In this document: positions 53,356-62,757 of the stretch, piece by piece
How positions within the stretch are numbered: the first letter of the stretch is position 1
How the letters are laid out: every line of letters starts with the position of its first letter
NCBI RefSeq assembly: GCF_040364665.1
Contig: NZ_BAABWX010000002.1
Span: 1 to 64,000, forward strand
DNA length: 64,000 nucleotides
Direction of reading: 5' to 3'
Origin: Cognatishimia sp. WU-CL00825
GTDB lineage: Bacteria; Pseudomonadota; Alphaproteobacteria; Rhodobacterales; Rhodobacteraceae
Made by a program: the position numbers and the translations under genes
The notes under the pieces: generated by a model
Told to the model about the DNA's origin: nothing
Database searches by the model: none
The model's input: the letters and a program-made list of their open reading frames with translations, nothing else

Positions 53356-54411
53356 TTACGCGGCACGGTGCTGCGCCAAAGTGATTGCTTCAAACTGTTT
53401 TAGGACGGGATAGGCGGTTTTTGAATGCTCGGGCAGCGTCGCGTTTTCAAACCCGCGCAGTAAGGTGCCCGATAACAGGGTTTTCTTTCGGCGCAATCGT
53501 CCGATGCTTAGGCTTTCTAGCGCAGTGCCGCCCACCAAAATCGCCTCGTGATCTGGCAACAAAAGCTGAACATAGCTGACCAGCCGATGTCCGGTTTCAA
53601 AACAGGCCGAGGCCGCATCTGTCAGGTGTTTTACCGGCACCAAAACCTTTTCTGCGCCAAACAGATATTCGACCTGTGTACCTCCAACGACAAGCCGGGC
53701 TTCGGGCGTGACCACGATATCCTGGGTCAGTCCAAAATAGGGGGCGCGCAGGCGGACCGGTTGAAAGGAACCACGGGCGGGCAGCGTGTGGCGAATTGTT
53801 TGCAGGACCGGCACCACATCGCCATCAAGAGTGTGTACCAAATCTCCGCGTCGCAGGCTGCCTGCGGCTCGGGTGCCTTGTGGCGTATACACAGGAGCCG
53901 TTGCGCAGATTGCTGGCATGGGTCCAAAGGGCATGACCTGATTTGCGACAGCCACAAAACAAAGGTTATCGCACAGCAGCCTTTGCCCGGATGTGCGTGT
54001 AAGTTCATGCAGCATAGCACCGGTCAAAGGCAGTGGGTTTTTGATTTCGGTGTGAAAAATTTTGTTGGTGCCGGGGCGCTCTAAAACAATGTGGCCCAAG
54101 CCCGTCGTGATGTCCCATGCATAGCTGATGCGCAGCATATCCGCCTGGTCTTCTGCGTCATGAGCGATGGCAACATGGGTCATTTCTGCCCCATGCTTTA
54201 GCAGGAAATGCAGCCCCCCTTTGGGCATCGCGGTCAACTGCAGCTCGACTTGGGACGGGCCTACTATCTGCACGCCCAACAAAGGCTGCGGTGATCCTTG
54301 CGGGGCCACAAGGGTTTCAACAATCAACGTGCCTTGTGGAATTATGTCTTTTGCTAGCGATGCTTTATGCACCATCTGCGATTGATGATCTGCCACCGCA
54401 ATCCAAGTCAT
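53356..54411 (-). CDS. Hint-domain protein (Rhodobacteraceae type)
   Basis: 351 residues from ATG 54411; a GTG at 54492 is an alternative. The N-terminal half is a beta-rich region of unknown function ([14 protein letters not shown] segment [40 protein letters not shown]). The C-terminal half is a Hint_2-type domain ([60 protein letters not shown]). The expected TxxH-type His is Ala in VVTPEAR, and the Cys at the domain start (Cys169) is out of its usual register, so self-cleavage is doubtful. It lies 58 bp before the channel gene on the same strand. Confidence 0.8.
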   Translation of the reverse strand: MTWIAVADHQSQMVHKASLAKDIIPQGTLIVETLVAPQGSPQPLLGVQIVGPSQVELQLTAMPKGGLHFLLKHGAEMTHVAIAHDAEDQADMLRISYAWDITTGLGHIVLERPGTNKIFHTEIKNPLPLTGAMLHELTRTSGQRLLCDNLCFVAVANQVMPFGPMPAICATAPVYTPQGTRAAGSLRRGDLVHTLDGDVVPVLQTIRHTLPARGSFQPVRLRAPYFGLTQDIVVTPEARLVVGGTQVEYLFGAEKVLVPVKHLTDAASACFETGHRLVSYVQLLLPDHEAILVGGTALESLSIGRLRRKKTLLSGTLLRGFENATLPEHSKTAYPVLKQFEAITLAQHRAA

Positions 54412-54658
54412 GCGCGCGTGCTCTGTGTCTTTTTGCGTTTCATCAATGCCATGGCCTGCCGCCCCGTTTTCGGGTTTGTTATTTAGTAGCACGGCGCGGG
54501 TCTCTGACTATGGCAATTTAGCGCTGCGATGTTGTTTCCCGCAGACCAGTGCAGCCAGATCACACAACAGCTGCCGACTGGGCAAATTGGGGCGCCGCAA
54601 GTATTTGCAGTGTTGCTGAAAGCAGGATAGGCCTGAGCCAACATTTTACGAGGACACG

Positions 54659-55804
54659 ATGACCAAAATTGACGCCGCCGCATTGACCGCCGATTTGATC
54701 CGCTGCCCTTCGGTTACCCCCGAAGAAGGTGGTGCTTTGCAAGTGCTGGAAAAGTTGCTGAGTGAGGCCGGATTTCATTGCACACGGGTGGATCGTGGCG
54801 GCATTTGCAATCTTTTCGCCCGGTGGGGCGACAAGGGGCATGCCAAAAGCTTTGGGTTTAATGGCCACACGGATGTTGTGCCTGTTGGTGATGCGGGTGC
54901 CTGGACGATGCCACCGTTTGGCGCAGAGGTGAAAGACGGGGTGATGTTTGGGCGTGGCGCGACCGACATGAAGTCGGGGGTGGCTGCATTTGTCGCCGCC
55001 GCCATTGATCTTGTCCAAGATACACCGCCGGATGGGGCAATTGTCATAGCGATCACCGGGGATGAAGAGGCGGATGCCATCGACGGCACTGTCGCGCTGC
55101 TTGATTATATGAACAATAATAATGAGCAAATGTCGGTGTGTTTGGTGGGCGAACCCACCTGTCCAAATACCATGGGCGAGATGATGAAAATTGGCCGCCG
55201 TGGCTCTTTGACCTCTTGGTTCACATTCAAAGGGGTGCAGGGGCATTCCGCCTATCCGCACCGCGCCAATAACCCATTGCCGGCAATGGCACGATTGATG
55301 GATCGGCTTGCCAGCCATAGTCTTGACGACGGCACCGAACACTTTGATGCCTCAACCTTGGCTGTGGTGACGATGGATACCGGAAATCCAGCCACAAATG
55401 TGATCCCAGCTGAATGCAGGGCAACAGTTAACATTCGCTTTAATGATGCCCATAGCGGACAAAGCATTACCGACTGGCTAAACGCACAAATGGCGGCTGT
55501 GGCTGCAGATACGGGCGTAGAAATTGACGCCAAAATCAAAGTGTCAGGCGAAAGCTTTATCACCCCGCCGGGTGCCTTGTCTGATCTGGTTGCAAAGGCG
55601 GTTCACGCTGAAACAGGTGTGACACCAGAGCTTTCGACCAGTGGCGGCACATCTGATGCGCGGTTCATGCAGCATCATTGCCCGGTTGTGGAATTCGGCC
55701 TAGTGGGCAAGACAATGCATCAGGTTGATGAATGCGTTCCCGTGGCGCAAATTCATCAGTTGAAATCAATTTATGCGCGCATTCTACAAGAGTATTTTGC
55801 ATGA
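54659..55804 (+). CDS. dapE: succinyl-diaminopimelate desuccinylase
   Basis: 381 residues, M20 metallopeptidase fold. Metal ligands are in [12 protein letters not shown] and [16 protein letters not shown], the catalytic Glu in [33 protein letters not shown] follows, and the last ligand His is in [14 protein letters not shown]. The lid/dimer domain carries [20 protein letters not shown]. It hydrolyses N-succinyl-LL-DAP. A GAGGACACG site precedes the ATG; the stop overlaps the GNAT gene (ATGA). Confidence 0.96.
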   Translation: MTKIDAAALTADLIRCPSVTPEEGGALQVLEKLLSEAGFHCTRVDRGGICNLFARWGDKGHAKSFGFNGHTDVVPVGDAGAWTMPPFGAEVKDGVMFGRGATDMKSGVAAFVAAAIDLVQDTPPDGAIVIAITGDEEADAIDGTVALLDYMNNNNEQMSVCLVGEPTCPNTMGEMMKIGRRGSLTSWFTFKGVQGHSAYPHRANNPLPAMARLMDRLASHSLDDGTEHFDASTLAVVTMDTGNPATNVIPAECRATVNIRFNDAHSGQSITDWLNAQMAAVAADTGVEIDAKIKVSGESFITPPGALSDLVAKAVHAETGVTPELSTSGGTSDARFMQHHCPVVEFGLVGKTMHQVDECVPVAQIHQLKSIYARILQEYFA

Positions 55805-56223
55805 GTTGGGACATTGCGTCGACGGATGATATTACTGCCGTTCACGAGTTAAGACGCGAAATATTCATTAAAGAACAGGGTTTTAACGAAGAAGACGAAT
55901 GGGATGATCTTGACGATCAGGCCATTCAGATCTTGGCAAAACTTGCTCAGCACCCTGTTGGCACAGCGCGTATTTTGATCAATGGAAATATCGGCCGCAT
56001 CGGCCGCATTTGCGTGGTGAAGTCGCAACGTGGCACCGGTTTGGGCGCTGCATTGGTACAATTTGGAATTGATCATTTGCGCCAAACGCCAAGTATTGCG
56101 CGCGTCAAACTGGGGGCGCAAGAACAGGCCATTGGCTTTTATGAAAAGCTGGGTTTTCAGGTTTGCGGGCAGGTCTATGACGATGGTGGTGTGCCGCATC
56201 GGGAGATGGAGATTGTGCTGTGA
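55801..56223 (+). CDS. GNAT-family N-acetyltransferase
   Basis: 140 residues from the ATG overlapping the dapE stop. The acetyl-CoA loop is [20 protein letters not shown] (Q/RxxGxG/A). The N-terminus [20 protein letters not shown] and the ending [20 protein letters not shown] then HREMEIVL resemble ElaA/YjcF-type GNATs. Acceptor unknown. The GTG of the next gene overlaps its stop. Confidence 0.88.
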   Translation: MSWDIASTDDITAVHELRREIFIKEQGFNEEDEWDDLDDQAIQILAKLAQHPVGTARILINGNIGRIGRICVVKSQRGTGLGAALVQFGIDHLRQTPSIARVKLGAQEQAIGFYEKLGFQVCGQVYDDGGVPHREMEIVL

Positions 56224-56813
56224 GGCCGCAGTTGGTTGTGATGGTCAAAGAGCCACTTCCGGGCCGGGTAAAAACTCGGCTTGGCCGTGATATGGGCATG
56301 ACGGGTTCAGCTTGGTGGTTTCGTCATCAAGTGGCAGGATTGTTGCGCCGGATCGAAAGCCCAAAGTGGGAGACTATTTTGGCCGTTGCCCCAGATGCCG
56401 AGGGTATGCAAAGCCGTGTTTGGCCTGCACATCTGCCGCGGGTTGCACAGGGTGGTGGCAATTTGGGGGATCGCATGGCGCGGATTTTTCGCAGTGCGGC
56501 CCCTGGCCCGGTTTGCATCATTGGCGCTGACATCCCGGGGATCAATCAACAGTGTATTAATTTGGCATTTCAATGGCTTGGAAATCACGACGCGGTATTT
56601 GGCCCCGCGCCAGATGGCGGCTATTGGTTGGTAGGAATGAAGCGGATTGGGGCCATTTCGCCTCGTTTGTTTGACGGTGTGCGCTGGTCGAGTGAATTTG
56701 CCTTGGCCGATAGCATGGCCACAATGACGGGTCTAAGAATAGCAAAAACGACGGTTTTGCGCGATGTGGACACAGTTTCTGACCTAAATGCGCTAAAGCA
56801 TCTTTCCCGGTGA
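56220..56813 (+). CDS. DUF2064 / TIGR04282-type glycosyltransferase-like protein
   Basis: 197 residues starting at GTG in the GNAT stop. Nucleotidyl/glycosyltransferase-A features are VVMVKEPLPGRVKTRLGRDM, PVCIIGADIPGINQQCINLA and FGPAPDGGYWLVGMKRIGAI. Relatives act in arsenosugar or other glycoside synthesis. With its small size and no partner gene, the substrate is open. The dapE-GNAT-DUF2064 trio is translationally coupled. Confidence 0.82.
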   Translation: MRPQLVVMVKEPLPGRVKTRLGRDMGMTGSAWWFRHQVAGLLRRIESPKWETILAVAPDAEGMQSRVWPAHLPRVAQGGGNLGDRMARIFRSAAPGPVCIIGADIPGINQQCINLAFQWLGNHDAVFGPAPDGGYWLVGMKRIGAISPRLFDGVRWSSEFALADSMATMTGLRIAKTTVLRDVDTVSDLNALKHLSR

Positions 56814-56844
56814 CGGGCATCGCCTGACATGGTAGGGCGCAGAA

Positions 56845-59097
56845 ATGAAAATGCCGACAAAAGACGAAGTCCTCGAATGGATTTCAGATAACCCGACCCT
56901 GACCAGCAAACGTGACATTGCCAAAGCTTTTGGCATCAAAGGTGCTGCACGTATTGATCTGAAACGCCTTTTGCGAGAGCTCGAGGCGGAGGGTCATTTG
57001 GCGAAACGCAGTCGCAGCTATCGCGATCCAGATCGGTTGCCGCCGGTCAGCGTTTTGCAGATGACTGGCCCGAACGACGATGGCGATTTATTTGCCTGTC
57101 CAATCGAATGGCAGGGCGAAGGTGACGCGCCATCTGTGTTGATGATCTTGCGACCAACGGACCCTGCATTGGGCGCTGGTGACAAAGTTCTGGGTCGCGT
57201 CACAGAGGTAAAAGACGAGCAATATCAATATGAAGGCCGGGTTATTCGCCGTATTGGCACCAACCCGCAGCGTATCCTTGGTGTCTTTCGCAAAACCGCC
57301 GAAGGTGGACGTATTGTTCCGGTTGATAAAGGCGAACAAAAAGAGTGGCAGGTGCCTGCTGGGGCCATTGAGGGTGCCAGGGATGGCGAGCTGGTTGAGG
57401 CAGAGCAATCTGGCCCATGCGGCCGTATGGGGCTGCAACGGGCGCGCATTGTTGAACGTTTGGGCGACCCATCGGCACCAAAGGCCGTATCGCTGATTGC
57501 GATCCACCAGCATGGCATTCCCGATGCCTTTCCAGATGGTGTGATTGCCGAAGCAGACGCCGCGAAACCAGCACCGTTGGGCAAACGTGATGACCTGCGT
57601 GATATGCCCTTGGTGACCATCGATCCGGCGGATGCGCGGGACCATGACGACGCGTGCTGGGCGCATGCGGATGACGACCCAAAGAATGCTGGTGGCCATG
57701 TGGTTTGGGTCGCGATTGCCGATGTCGCGCACTATGTGACGCCGGGATCTGAACTGGACAAAGAAGCGAAAAAACGCGGCAATTCCAGCTACTTCCCCGA
57801 TCGGGTGGTGCCGATGTTACCAGACAGATTGTCGGGTGATCTGTGTTCTTTGCACGAAGGCGTGCCGCGGGCTTGCCTGGCTGTACGGATGCAGTTGGAT
57901 GCGAAGGGGCGCAAGGTTGGGCATCGTTTTGTGCGGGGCATGATGCGGTCGGTTGCCTCGTTGAATTATGAAGAGGTTCAACAGGCGCAAGACGGTCATC
58001 CGAACGAACGTTGCGCTGAACTGATGGACGAGGTTATCTCGCCTTTGTATGCGGCCTATGAGGCAGCAAAACTAGCCCGTGCAGAACGTCAGCCGCTGGA
58101 TTTGGATCTGCCGGAACGTAAGGTGATTTTGACCGAAGACGGCAAGGTTGCTTCGGTGAATTTCCGCGATCGGTTGGATGCGCATAAGTTAATCGAAGAG
58201 TTCATGATCTTGGCTAACGTTGCGGCAGCCGAGACTTTGGTCGCGCGTCAATCGCCGCTTTTGTTTCGGGTTCACGAAGAGCCAAATCCAGAAAAACTTG
58301 ATAGTTTACGAGAGGTTGCGCGCAGCGCTGGCTTTAATATGGCCAAGGGGCAGGTGCTAAAAACTCAGCATTTAAATAAATTGCTAAATGATGCTGCGGG
58401 CACCGAAGAGGCCGAGCTGATCAACCTGTCGACGCTGCGGTCGATGACACAAGCCTATTACGGTCCGTCAAATTTTGGGCACTTTGGCTTGGCCCTGCAA
58501 TCCTATGCGCATTTCACCTCGCCGATTCGGCGGTATGCAGACTTGATTGTGCATCGTTCTTTGGTGGCGTCTCACGGGTGGGGCAAAGATGGATTGACGC
58601 CGCAAGACATTGAAAACCTTGAGCAAACATCCGGGCATATTTCAGAGACAGAGCGTCGGTCTATGCTGGCGGAACGCGATACAAACGACCGTTATCTGGC
58701 GTCTTACCTAAGCGAGCGGGTAGGGGATGAGTTTTCCGGAAAAATCAGCGGAATTGCGCGGTTTGGGGTGTTTGTCAAACTGGATGAAACCGGGGCAGAT
58801 GGGCTGGTTCCGATGCGCGAGCTTGGCCGCGAATATTTTCAATTTGATAGTGAAAACAACGTCTTAGTGGGCTCTGAAACTGGCATGACCATCAGCTTGG
58901 GTCAACGTTGTATGGTGCGATTGACCGAGGCGACACCGGTGACAGGCGGCATTGCGCTGGAACTGTTAGAGTTAGATGGCAAAAAACCCAGCCAAGGCGG
59001 ACGGCGTGGTCGTGGGCGGCCTGTAAAACGCAAGATGTCGGCCGCCAAAAAGAAAGCAGCCAAGACCAAACGTAAAGTGCAACGCCGACGTAAGTAA
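56845..59097 (+). CDS. rnr: ribonuclease R (RNase II family exoribonuclease)
   Basis: 750 residues. An N-terminal winged-helix region (PTKDEVLEWISDNPTLTSKR) precedes cold-shock-like domains. The RNB catalytic domain shows the magnesium-binding aspartates in TIDPADARDHDDACWAHADD and WVAIADVAHYVTPGSELDKE. FTSPIRRYADLIVHRSLVAS is the conserved RNB helix region. The C-terminal S1 domain (SGKISGIARFGVFVKLDETG) is followed by a very basic tail (KRKMSAAKKKAAKTKRK). It degrades structured RNA 3' to 5'. Confidence 0.95.
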   Translation: MKMPTKDEVLEWISDNPTLTSKRDIAKAFGIKGAARIDLKRLLRELEAEGHLAKRSRSYRDPDRLPPVSVLQMTGPNDDGDLFACPIEWQGEGDAPSVLMILRPTDPALGAGDKVLGRVTEVKDEQYQYEGRVIRRIGTNPQRILGVFRKTAEGGRIVPVDKGEQKEWQVPAGAIEGARDGELVEAEQSGPCGRMGLQRARIVERLGDPSAPKAVSLIAIHQHGIPDAFPDGVIAEADAAKPAPLGKRDDLRDMPLVTIDPADARDHDDACWAHADDDPKNAGGHVVWVAIADVAHYVTPGSELDKEAKKRGNSSYFPDRVVPMLPDRLSGDLCSLHEGVPRACLAVRMQLDAKGRKVGHRFVRGMMRSVASLNYEEVQQAQDGHPNERCAELMDEVISPLYAAYEAAKLARAERQPLDLDLPERKVILTEDGKVASVNFRDRLDAHKLIEEFMILANVAAAETLVARQSPLLFRVHEEPNPEKLDSLREVARSAGFNMAKGQVLKTQHLNKLLNDAAGTEEAELINLSTLRSMTQAYYGPSNFGHFGLALQSYAHFTSPIRRYADLIVHRSLVASHGWGKDGLTPQDIENLEQTSGHISETERRSMLAERDTNDRYLASYLSERVGDEFSGKISGIARFGVFVKLDETGADGLVPMRELGREYFQFDSENNVLVGSETGMTISLGQRCMVRLTEATPVTGGIALELLELDGKKPSQGGRRGRGRPVKRKMSAAKKKAAKTKRKVQRRRK

Positions 59098-59126
59098 CAC
59101 CTTCGATCGTCGGCTTAACTTTTGGT

Positions 59127-59171
59127 TATTTGTACAATTTGTACGTTTCACGGCCTGAAACGTACGATTCG
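59127..59171 (-). repeat. dispersed repeat R2, copy 2
   Basis: Read on the minus strand: CGAATCGTACGTTTCAGGCC then GTGAAACGTACAAATTGTAC and AAATA. It contains a perfect 10-bp hairpin GTACGTTTCA/TGAAACGTAC and the palindrome GTACAAATTGTAC shared with copy 1 at 34628. It lies between the convergent rnr and DUF1801 genes. Confidence 0.7.
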
Positions 59172-59179
59172 TTGGGTGT

Positions 59180-59593
59180 TTAGGCCTGCTTGGCCACGGG
59201 CAGATGATAGGTCAGTGCGTGGCGGATTAATGTGCCCAGCCGAAAGGGTTCGATGTCAGTGACGTTGTCAAACAGCACGGCGCGATTTCCGTCCAATTTG
59301 TCCCAACCGGGAAAGCGCATCGCATAGTCTGAAATCACCGAAGATTGGCAATGGGCAAACAAGGCAAAGGTGGCGGACTTGTGGGTGCCCAGTCGTAGGG
59401 GCGTAGCGGCTTTCACCTTGGGCGTGATAAAGCTGGGTTGCCCCCAGCGCAGCACTTCGTGCACCGGGCCGACTTGCGGTAGGTTTTCGGCTTCTGTCAG
59501 AATAAGGTCGCGCAATTTTAACACGCCGGGGCGCGCTTGTTCTGGCAGGGCCATAAAAGCCTCTTTGATGGCCTGATCAAGAAAGGGTTTCAT
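59180..59593 (-). CDS. DUF1801 domain protein
   Basis: 137 residues from ATG 59593, with AGAGGA 5 bp upstream. The upstream extension of the frame is antisense to the WYL gene and is rejected. Seen are EAFMALPEQARPGVLKLRDL, VGPVHEVLRWGQPSFITPKV and YAMRFPGWDKLDGNRAVLFD, typical of the DUF1801/YdhG-like fold. Function unknown. It is divergent from a WYL-family regulator that probably controls it. Confidence 0.82.
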   Translation of the reverse strand: MKPFLDQAIKEAFMALPEQARPGVLKLRDLILTEAENLPQVGPVHEVLRWGQPSFITPKVKAATPLRLGTHKSATFALFAHCQSSVISDYAMRFPGWDKLDGNRAVLFDNVTDIEPFRLGTLIRHALTYHLPVAKQA

Positions 59594-59689
59594 GGTGTCC
59601 TCTGCGTAAATTATTCGTGGGTCAATTTGATCAGACCTTAGATTAAGCTCTTGCCAGTTTCTGTCAGCATGGTGGAGTATACAGCATCT

Positions 59690-60391
59690 ATGACGCGCAC
59701 CACACGACTGTTTCAACTCATGCAGGCCCTTCGCAGTTTGCCTTCTCCGGTCACCGCGCAGGTGTTGGCGGATGAAATGGGCGTGTCTATGCGCACGATT
59801 TATCGGGACATCGATGGTTTGCGCAGCTTGGGTGCTGTGATTGATGGCGAGGCTGGGTTTGGCTTTACGCTGATCGAGGACGCGAGCCTGCCGCCTTTGG
59901 GATTTGAGGCCGAAGAGTTGGAGGCGCTGGTTTTGGGGCTGCGCGAAGTGATGCATGTTGGAGACCCGGATTTGGCTGCGGCTGCCAAGGGAGCTTTGGC
60001 CAAATTGAGGGCGCGCTTGCCCAGCGGTCAGGCGCATCGTTTGCAGCATGCGGTTTTGTCTGCCTCGCGCTATACGCCGATGCCAAAGCCCGGCGTGGAT
60101 GCGCGGACCTTGCGGCAAGCCACATGGGACGAACGACGGGTTCGGTTTGATTACAGCGACGTAAACGGGGCGCGGACCCAGCGTGAAGTTGACCCGCTGA
60201 GCATCGTCTTTATGCAGATGAGCAATTGCCTGTTGGCCTGGTGCCATCTGCGCGCGGATTTTCGAGCCTTTCGTCTAGACCGCATGAGTGCGCTAGAAGT
60301 GCTGGAGCAAAGTTTTCGTCCAAAGCGCGTGCCGTTGCTGCGGGATTGTCTTGAACAAATGCGCAGGCAATCGCCGGATCATACGAATTAA
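59690..60391 (+). CDS. WYL-domain (YafY-like) HTH transcriptional regulator
   Basis: 233 residues from ATG 59690; a nearby upstream ATG (59669) is possible. The N-terminal HTH is TRLFQLMQALRSLPSPVTAQ, then MGVSMRTIYRDIDGLRSLGA. The WYL domain contains RRVRFDYSDVNGARTQREVD, SNCLLAWCHLRADFRAFRLD. It is an intact relative of the frameshifted regulator at 47250-47935 and helps define that gene's break. Divergent from the DUF1801 gene. Confidence 0.86.
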   Translation: MTRTTRLFQLMQALRSLPSPVTAQVLADEMGVSMRTIYRDIDGLRSLGAVIDGEAGFGFTLIEDASLPPLGFEAEELEALVLGLREVMHVGDPDLAAAAKGALAKLRARLPSGQAHRLQHAVLSASRYTPMPKPGVDARTLRQATWDERRVRFDYSDVNGARTQREVDPLSIVFMQMSNCLLAWCHLRADFRAFRLDRMSALEVLEQSFRPKRVPLLRDCLEQMRRQSPDHTN

Positions 60392-60459
60392 AACCTGACG
60401 GCTTTTGCCGACTCGGGTTTCGGGCTACGCTTGCAGGTATAAATTTATTGAGGCGTGCA

Positions 60460-61812
60460 ATGTATAAGTGTTTTTTGAGTGTGGTCGGCGCTGCAATTTT
60501 GGCCGCGACGGCAGCCATGGCTGGGGCCCCAGAGCGGTCGCTGCGGCCGGTATTGCCGCCAGTTGGGTGGCAAGTTGATGATTTGGCACCGATTCAAATT
60601 GCACCGGTCCAGGTGGCTTCGGCGCAGCTTGGGTCATCATTGCGGCCAGTGCTGCGTCCAAATGCGCTGGAGGCGCAGCCGGTCAAGGCCAGCAATACCC
60701 GGTTTCAGTCATGGATTCGGGCTTTTAAGAACAGGGCCGCGCGTCAGGGCATTTCGCGCCCGGTGCTGGATCGGGCATTCAGAGGTGTGCGCTATAACGC
60801 AGATGTGGTGCGCCGCGACCGCAATCAATCGGAATTCACCAAAACCCTTTGGGCCTATCTGGATTCAGCAGCTTCAGATACACGGGTGAAAAACGGCAAG
60901 GCGGCGCTGCGCAAGCACAAGCGCAAGTTGGACGCTATCGAACGCAAATATGGCGTGGACAAAGAAGTGGTTGTGGCGGTTTGGGGGCTGGAAAGCGCTT
61001 ATGGAACCTTTCGCGGCGACGTGCCGGTGATCGAAGCCCTGGCAACGCTGGCCTTTGATGGGCGGCGTGGCAAATTTTTTGAAGCCCAGCTTTTGGCCGC
61101 GTTGAAAATCCTGCAAAGCGGCGACACGAGCCCGCGTCATATGACCGGCAGTTGGGCCGGGGCCATGGGGCATACGCAGTTTATCCCGACGTCATATTTG
61201 TCATTTGCGGTGGATTTCACCGGCGATGGCAAACGCGATATCTGGTCAGACGACCCCTCTGATGCTTTGGCGTCGACGGCGGCTTATTTGAAGCGGTCTG
61301 GCTGGCAAAGTGGTGTGCCCTGGGGGGTTGAAGTGACCTTGCCGCGTGGGTTTAATTATAGCCTGGCCAATCGCAAGATCAAAAAACAACCCAGCGCATG
61401 GGCCGCTTTGGGCGTGCGTGGTTTGGGGGGCAAATCCGTCAAAAACTATGGGCCGGCGTCGCTTTTGTTGCCAGCTGGCCATCAGGGGGCGGCGTTTCTT
61501 ATCTTTCGCAATTTTGATGCCATCGAGCGGTATAATACGGCAGATGCCTATGTGATTGGCGTGGGGCATTTAAGTGATCGTATCAAAGGCGGGGCCCCGA
61601 TTAAGGCGCGCTGGCCGCGCGAAGACCGCGCACTGACCTTTGGGGAACGCAAAGAATTGCAACGTCGATTGACGGCTGCGGGATTTGATACCGTGAAGAT
61701 TGACGGAAAAATCGGTCCTTTGACCATCGATGCGGTGCGCAATTATCAAAGGTCAATTGGGATGGAACCTGATGGCTATGCCTCGTTGGCGATCCTGAAA
61801 AAGCTGCGTTAA
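60460..61812 (+). CDS. lytic murein transglycosylase, MltB-like, with peptidoglycan-binding domain
   Basis: 450 residues from ATG 60460 (GAGG 6 bp upstream). A signal peptide (cleavage near AMAGA) is followed by a Pro-rich linker containing a short repeat (LRPVLPPV, LRPVLRPN). The SLT_2 domain has the catalytic Glu in AVWGLESAYGTFRGDVPVIE and MTGSWAGAMGHTQFIPTSYL. A C-terminal PG_binding_1 domain is seen in LTAAGFDTVKIDGKIGPLTI. It cleaves the glycan strand of peptidoglycan in the periplasm. It is convergent with the phosphotransferase gene, whose stop overlaps. Confidence 0.92.
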   Translation: MYKCFLSVVGAAILAATAAMAGAPERSLRPVLPPVGWQVDDLAPIQIAPVQVASAQLGSSLRPVLRPNALEAQPVKASNTRFQSWIRAFKNRAARQGISRPVLDRAFRGVRYNADVVRRDRNQSEFTKTLWAYLDSAASDTRVKNGKAALRKHKRKLDAIERKYGVDKEVVVAVWGLESAYGTFRGDVPVIEALATLAFDGRRGKFFEAQLLAALKILQSGDTSPRHMTGSWAGAMGHTQFIPTSYLSFAVDFTGDGKRDIWSDDPSDALASTAAYLKRSGWQSGVPWGVEVTLPRGFNYSLANRKIKKQPSAWAALGVRGLGGKSVKNYGPASLLLPAGHQGAAFLIFRNFDAIERYNTADAYVIGVGHLSDRIKGGAPIKARWPREDRALTFGERKELQRRLTAAGFDTVKIDGKIGPLTIDAVRNYQRSIGMEPDGYASLAILKKLR

Positions 61813-62675
61813 GCAGCGGCTAACTGCGCCAGTTCGGCGGCATATCCAGCCGCGTAATCTTGGCGATTGTTCTGGTATTGCCACAGGCAATAGGCTGCCA
61901 TGCGGTAATGATAAACCGGCGATAACATACGATAGCGTATGGCGGTGAGTTCCGGGAATTCTTGTAGGAAATCAGCGATTTCCACATTGGAAAGCGCCGC
62001 GCCGCGGTACAGAATTTGCATGGCTGGTGACAGGAAAATCGCAAGATCCTCGCAGGGGTCACCAATGCCGGGGCATTGCCAGTCAATCAGATGCACACCT
62101 TGCGCATTTCTGATCAAGTTTCCGGGCACGATATCGCAATGCAGCAAAACCTGCTGGGAGCAGGGGGCAATGGTGACAGAAGGGCGCAACGCGCGCAGCT
62201 CTGCGGTTTGCTGACATTTGGCAACAATCGCGTCAGCCTGCGCCAACACCGCAGCACTGCCATCGGCAATTGGGCGCAACCCGCTTGGTGGCGCGATGGC
62301 ATGTAGGGTCTGAATCAGCGTGGCAACCTCTGTAACACCCTGTGTCCAGCGGCTGCCGGGAATGGCTTGATAGAGATTGCCCTGGCCGTGCGGCCCCTGC
62401 AGTTGTGCGATTAACTTCGGTGCAATAGCTTTTCCATCTAGGTGTCGCAGCAATTTGGCTTCGGCTTTGGGATCGTTGGGAAACAACGGGTTTTGCGCGG
62501 GGGCCTGATACAATTTCAACACCGCAGCCTCTGGTCCGTCTTGCGCCGAGACCTGCCAAGCACTGTTGGTGCGCCCGCCAAACAGCGGGGTCCAGGCCCC
62601 GGATTTGGACCAGGGCAGATAGCTCGCAATTTGATCGCGCAACTCCGCAGGGGGGAGCGGTATGGATAAGATCAC
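61809..62675 (-). CDS. aminoglycoside phosphotransferase / choline-kinase-like protein
   Basis: 288 residues from GTG 62675, chosen because GAGG lies 7 bp before it and because the frame further upstream is antisense to flgD-region sequence. Kinase-like motifs are the Lys in EAAVLKLYQAPAQNPLFPND, the catalytic loop VLLHCDIVPGNLIRNAQGVH and the metal Asp in LIDWQCPGIGDPCEDLAIFL. It likely phosphorylates a small alcohol such as choline, ethanolamine or a sugar. Substrate not readable. Confidence 0.85.
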   Translation of the reverse strand: MILSIPLPPAELRDQIASYLPWSKSGAWTPLFGGRTNSAWQVSAQDGPEAAVLKLYQAPAQNPLFPNDPKAEAKLLRHLDGKAIAPKLIAQLQGPHGQGNLYQAIPGSRWTQGVTEVATLIQTLHAIAPPSGLRPIADGSAAVLAQADAIVAKCQQTAELRALRPSVTIAPCSQQVLLHCDIVPGNLIRNAQGVHLIDWQCPGIGDPCEDLAIFLSPAMQILYRGAALSNVEIADFLQEFPELTAIRYRMLSPVYHYRMAAYCLWQYQNNRQDYAAGYAAELAQLAAA

Positions 62676-62757
62676 CAGGCAGCCTCGTCTTGGGATTGGC
62701 GGGACGCTAAAAGAGTTGCGCGCGTCAAACAAGCCAAGACAAGCTGAAATTGCGCAA

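Noticed and set aside
59594..60247. N-terminal extension of the DUF1801 frame
   Set aside because: It is antisense to the WYL regulator and has biased, domain-free translation. ATG 59593 has a good ribosome-binding site.
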